Source: Cellulomonas sp. HZM (GTDB lineage Bacteria > Actinomycetota > Actinomycetes > Actinomycetales > Cellulomonadaceae). From it: a stretch of 64,000 bases of DNA. Both the position numbers and the translations under genes were made by a program. How positions within the stretch are numbered: the stretch's first letter is position 1; the number at the start of each line of letters is the position of its first letter. Location: NCBI RefSeq assembly GCF_000708885.1, contig NZ_JEOE01000012.1, positions 35,116 through 99,115 of the forward strand. The letters are read 5' to 3'. Under the pieces are notes generated by a model, which searched no databases, was not told the DNA's origin, and saw only the letters and a list, made by a program, of their open reading frames with translations. This document shows positions 62,481-64,000 of the stretch, one piece after another.

Positions 62481-63323
62481 GTGCGCATCGACCTCCACGC
62501 CCACTCGACCGCCTCGGACGGCACCCGCACGCCCGCGCAGGTGGTCGCCGACGCGGCGGCCGCCGGCCTCGACGTCGTCGCGCTCACGGACCACGACACG
62601 ACCGCCGGCTGGGCCGAGGCGGCGGCCGCTGTCCCGGCGGCCGGGGTCGCGCTGGTGCGCGGCACCGAGGTTTCGGCGCGCTCCCGCGGCATCTCGATCC
62701 ACCTGCTGAGCTACCTGCAGGACCCGTCGCACCCCGCGCTGGTCGCGGAGCTCGAGCGCACGCGCGAGGCGCGGCTGCACCGCGCCGAGCGGATCGTCGA
62801 GCTGCTCGCACGCGACCACCCGATCACCTGGCAGGACGTGCTCGACCAGTCCGCCGACGCCGTCGTCGTGGGCCGGCCGCACGTCGCCGACGCGCTCGTC
62901 GCACGCGGTGTCGTACCCGACCGGGACGCTGCTTTCGTCGAGCTCCTGCGTGCCGACGGCCCGTACCACGTGCCGCACTACGCGCCCGACGCCCCCGACG
63001 CGGTCGCGGCCGTGCGCGCCGCCGGAGGCGTCCCGGTGTTCGCGCACCCCGGCGCGGACGCGCGCGGACGCGTCGTGCCCGACGAGGTGTTCGACGAGCT
63101 CGCGGAGGCGGGTCTCGCCGGCATCGAGGTGAACCACCGGGACCACTCGCCCGCGCAGCGGGCACGCCTCGGTGCGATCGCCGACCGGCTCGGTCTTCTC
63201 GTCACGGGGTCGTCGGACTACCACGGTGACGGGAAGCAGAACAGGTTGGGGGAGAATCTGACCGAGCCGCGCGTGCTGGCGGCGATCGAGGAGCAGGGGA
63301 CGAGCGAGGTGGTCAGGCCGTGA
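62481..63323 (+). CDS. PHP-domain phosphoesterase (RNase AM/YciV-like)
   Basis: 280 residues. Metal-binding motifs of the PHP fold: RIDLHAHSTASDG, DVVALTDHDT, GTEVSAR, VGRPHVADAL, PVFAHPGAD, IEVNHRDHSP and SSDYHGD. Relatives hydrolyse 3',5'-bisphosphates (pAp) or short RNA 5' ends. Overlaps marC by GTGA, so both are translated together. GTG 62481 is the first codon of the conserved RIDLHAHS start. Confidence 0.9.
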   Translation: MRIDLHAHSTASDGTRTPAQVVADAAAAGLDVVALTDHDTTAGWAEAAAAVPAAGVALVRGTEVSARSRGISIHLLSYLQDPSHPALVAELERTREARLHRAERIVELLARDHPITWQDVLDQSADAVVVGRPHVADALVARGVVPDRDAAFVELLRADGPYHVPHYAPDAPDAVAAVRAAGGVPVFAHPGADARGRVVPDEVFDELAEAGLAGIEVNHRDHSPAQRARLGAIADRLGLLVTGSSDYHGDGKQNRLGENLTEPRVLAAIEEQGTSEVVRP

Positions 63324-63943
63324 GCGACGTGCTCGACGCGCGGTTGTTCATGTCCGTGTTCATCACGTTGTTCGTGATCATGGACCCGCCCGGGACGGTG
63401 CCGATCTTCCTCGGGCTCACGAGCACCATGACCCGGCGCGAGCGCAACCGGGCCGCGCGGCAGGCGATCCTCGTGGCGTTCGGCGTCATCGTGTCGTTCG
63501 CGCTGTTCGGCCAGTCGCTGCTCAACTACATGCACATCTCGCTGCCCGCGCTGCAGGCGTCGGGCGGACTGCTCCTGCTGCTCATCGCGATGGAGCTGCT
63601 CACCGGCAAGGCCGAGGAGCCGCAGCCGTCGGCCAACTCGAAGGTCAACGTCGCGCTCGTGCCGCTCGGCACGCCCCTGCTCGCGGGGCCCGGTGCGATC
63701 GTCGCGACCATGGTGTTCGTGCAGCAGTCGGACAAGACCGTGGCCGACTGGGTGGCGATCGCGCTCGGCGTCGTCGCCGTGCACATCTGCCTCTACCTCG
63801 CGATGCGGTTCGCCAACGTCGTGCACCGCATCCTCAAGGACTCGGGAACGATCCTCGTCACCCGCATCGCGGGTCTGCTGCTGGCCGCGATCGCCGTGCA
63901 GCTCATCGCCGACGCGATCACGGCATTCGTCCAGGCCGCCTGA
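63320..63943 (+). CDS. MarC-family integral membrane protein
   Basis: 207 residues with six TM helices and the MarC pattern: FITLFVIMDPPGTVPIFLGL, FALFGQSLLNYMHISLPALQASGGLLL and PLGTPLLAGPGAIVATMVF. The family was once linked to antibiotic resistance but its function is unknown. Starts with a 4-base overlap with the PHP gene. The 57 bases after it, up to the window edge, show no feature. Confidence 0.92.
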   Translation: MSDVLDARLFMSVFITLFVIMDPPGTVPIFLGLTSTMTRRERNRAARQAILVAFGVIVSFALFGQSLLNYMHISLPALQASGGLLLLLIAMELLTGKAEEPQPSANSKVNVALVPLGTPLLAGPGAIVATMVFVQQSDKTVADWVAIALGVVAVHICLYLAMRFANVVHRILKDSGTILVTRIAGLLLAAIAVQLIADAITAFVQAA

Positions 63944-64000
63944 CCGCCGCCCGGCTGCCCGCCCCGCCCCCGCCCAGGCGCGCGCGCCTCCCCTCGCCCG

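Overview
The window is chromosomal DNA of a very high-GC actinobacterium, most likely a Cellulomonas-like member of the Micrococcales. Third codon positions are almost all G or C, GTG starts are common, start codons often sit directly behind a TANNNT -10 box (leaderless pattern), and several families are typical of actinobacteria (DUF3817, DUF3017, DUF6350, PspC/toastrack, LAxTG-like surface anchors, an IdeR/DtxR iron box). I see no rRNA, tRNA, CRISPR array, insertion sequence or prophage. Both edges cut into the chromosome: an ABC transporter gene is truncated at base 1, and the last gene, marC, is complete.

Layout. 1-3.1 kb: a heterodimeric ABC exporter on the minus strand, with one nucleotide-binding domain degenerate. 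3.3-6.4 kb: guaA, a DUF3817 membrane protein and a proline-tailed membrane protein. 6.4-10.6 kb: a cell-envelope stress module (PspC/toastrack membrane protein, PspC-fused histidine kinase, LuxR-type response regulator). 10.6-14.2 kb: two small membrane proteins and the helicase pcrA. 14.2-15.0 kb: a Clp-N protein and a small HTH regulator behind a promoter built from two identical-type palindromes. 15.2-17.1 kb: an OatA-like acyltransferase-SGNH protein. 17.3-32.0 kb: a central-metabolism backbone (sucCD, DUF6350, purN, purH with a ZTP riboswitch, DUF3017, aquaporin, icd, mdh), interrupted by a TetR/epimerase pair between purN and purH. 32.0-50.5 kb: a more accessory stretch with a giant secreted amylase-pullulanase, an orphan sugar-binding lipoprotein, a ROK-xylFGH-like operon, an ArsR-SRPBCC-VOC operon, purU, two GNAT proteins, an APH-type kinase and a secreted HExxH protein. 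50.6-64 kb: the backbone resumes with ZTP-riboswitch-controlled glyA-folD, xth, an MFS/ArsR-type pair, mrp, DUF1003, a soluble MgtE-N/CBS protein, a frameshifted iron-regulated siderophore-interacting protein, a YflT-type stress protein, pepP, a PHP phosphoesterase and marC.

How the genes work together. Purine and one-carbon metabolism recurs (guaA, purN, purH, purU, glyA, folD); purH and glyA-folD share the same riboswitch class and so probably respond together to ZMP/ZTP, the alarmone of 10-formyl-THF shortage. TCA-cycle genes (sucCD, icd, mdh) lie close by, and sucC and icd share a promoter-overlapping motif. The carbohydrate genes suggest extracellular starch/pullulan breakdown, with separate uptake systems nearby.

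The features most worth a second look are the Clp-N/HTH module with its self-contained palindromic promoter, the secreted HExxH protein, the 2299-residue amylopullulanase, the frameshifted iron-regulated gene, the soluble MgtE-N/CBS plus DUF1003 pair, and the long palindrome in front of the gene at 10619. I did not find a clearly new defence or secretion system.
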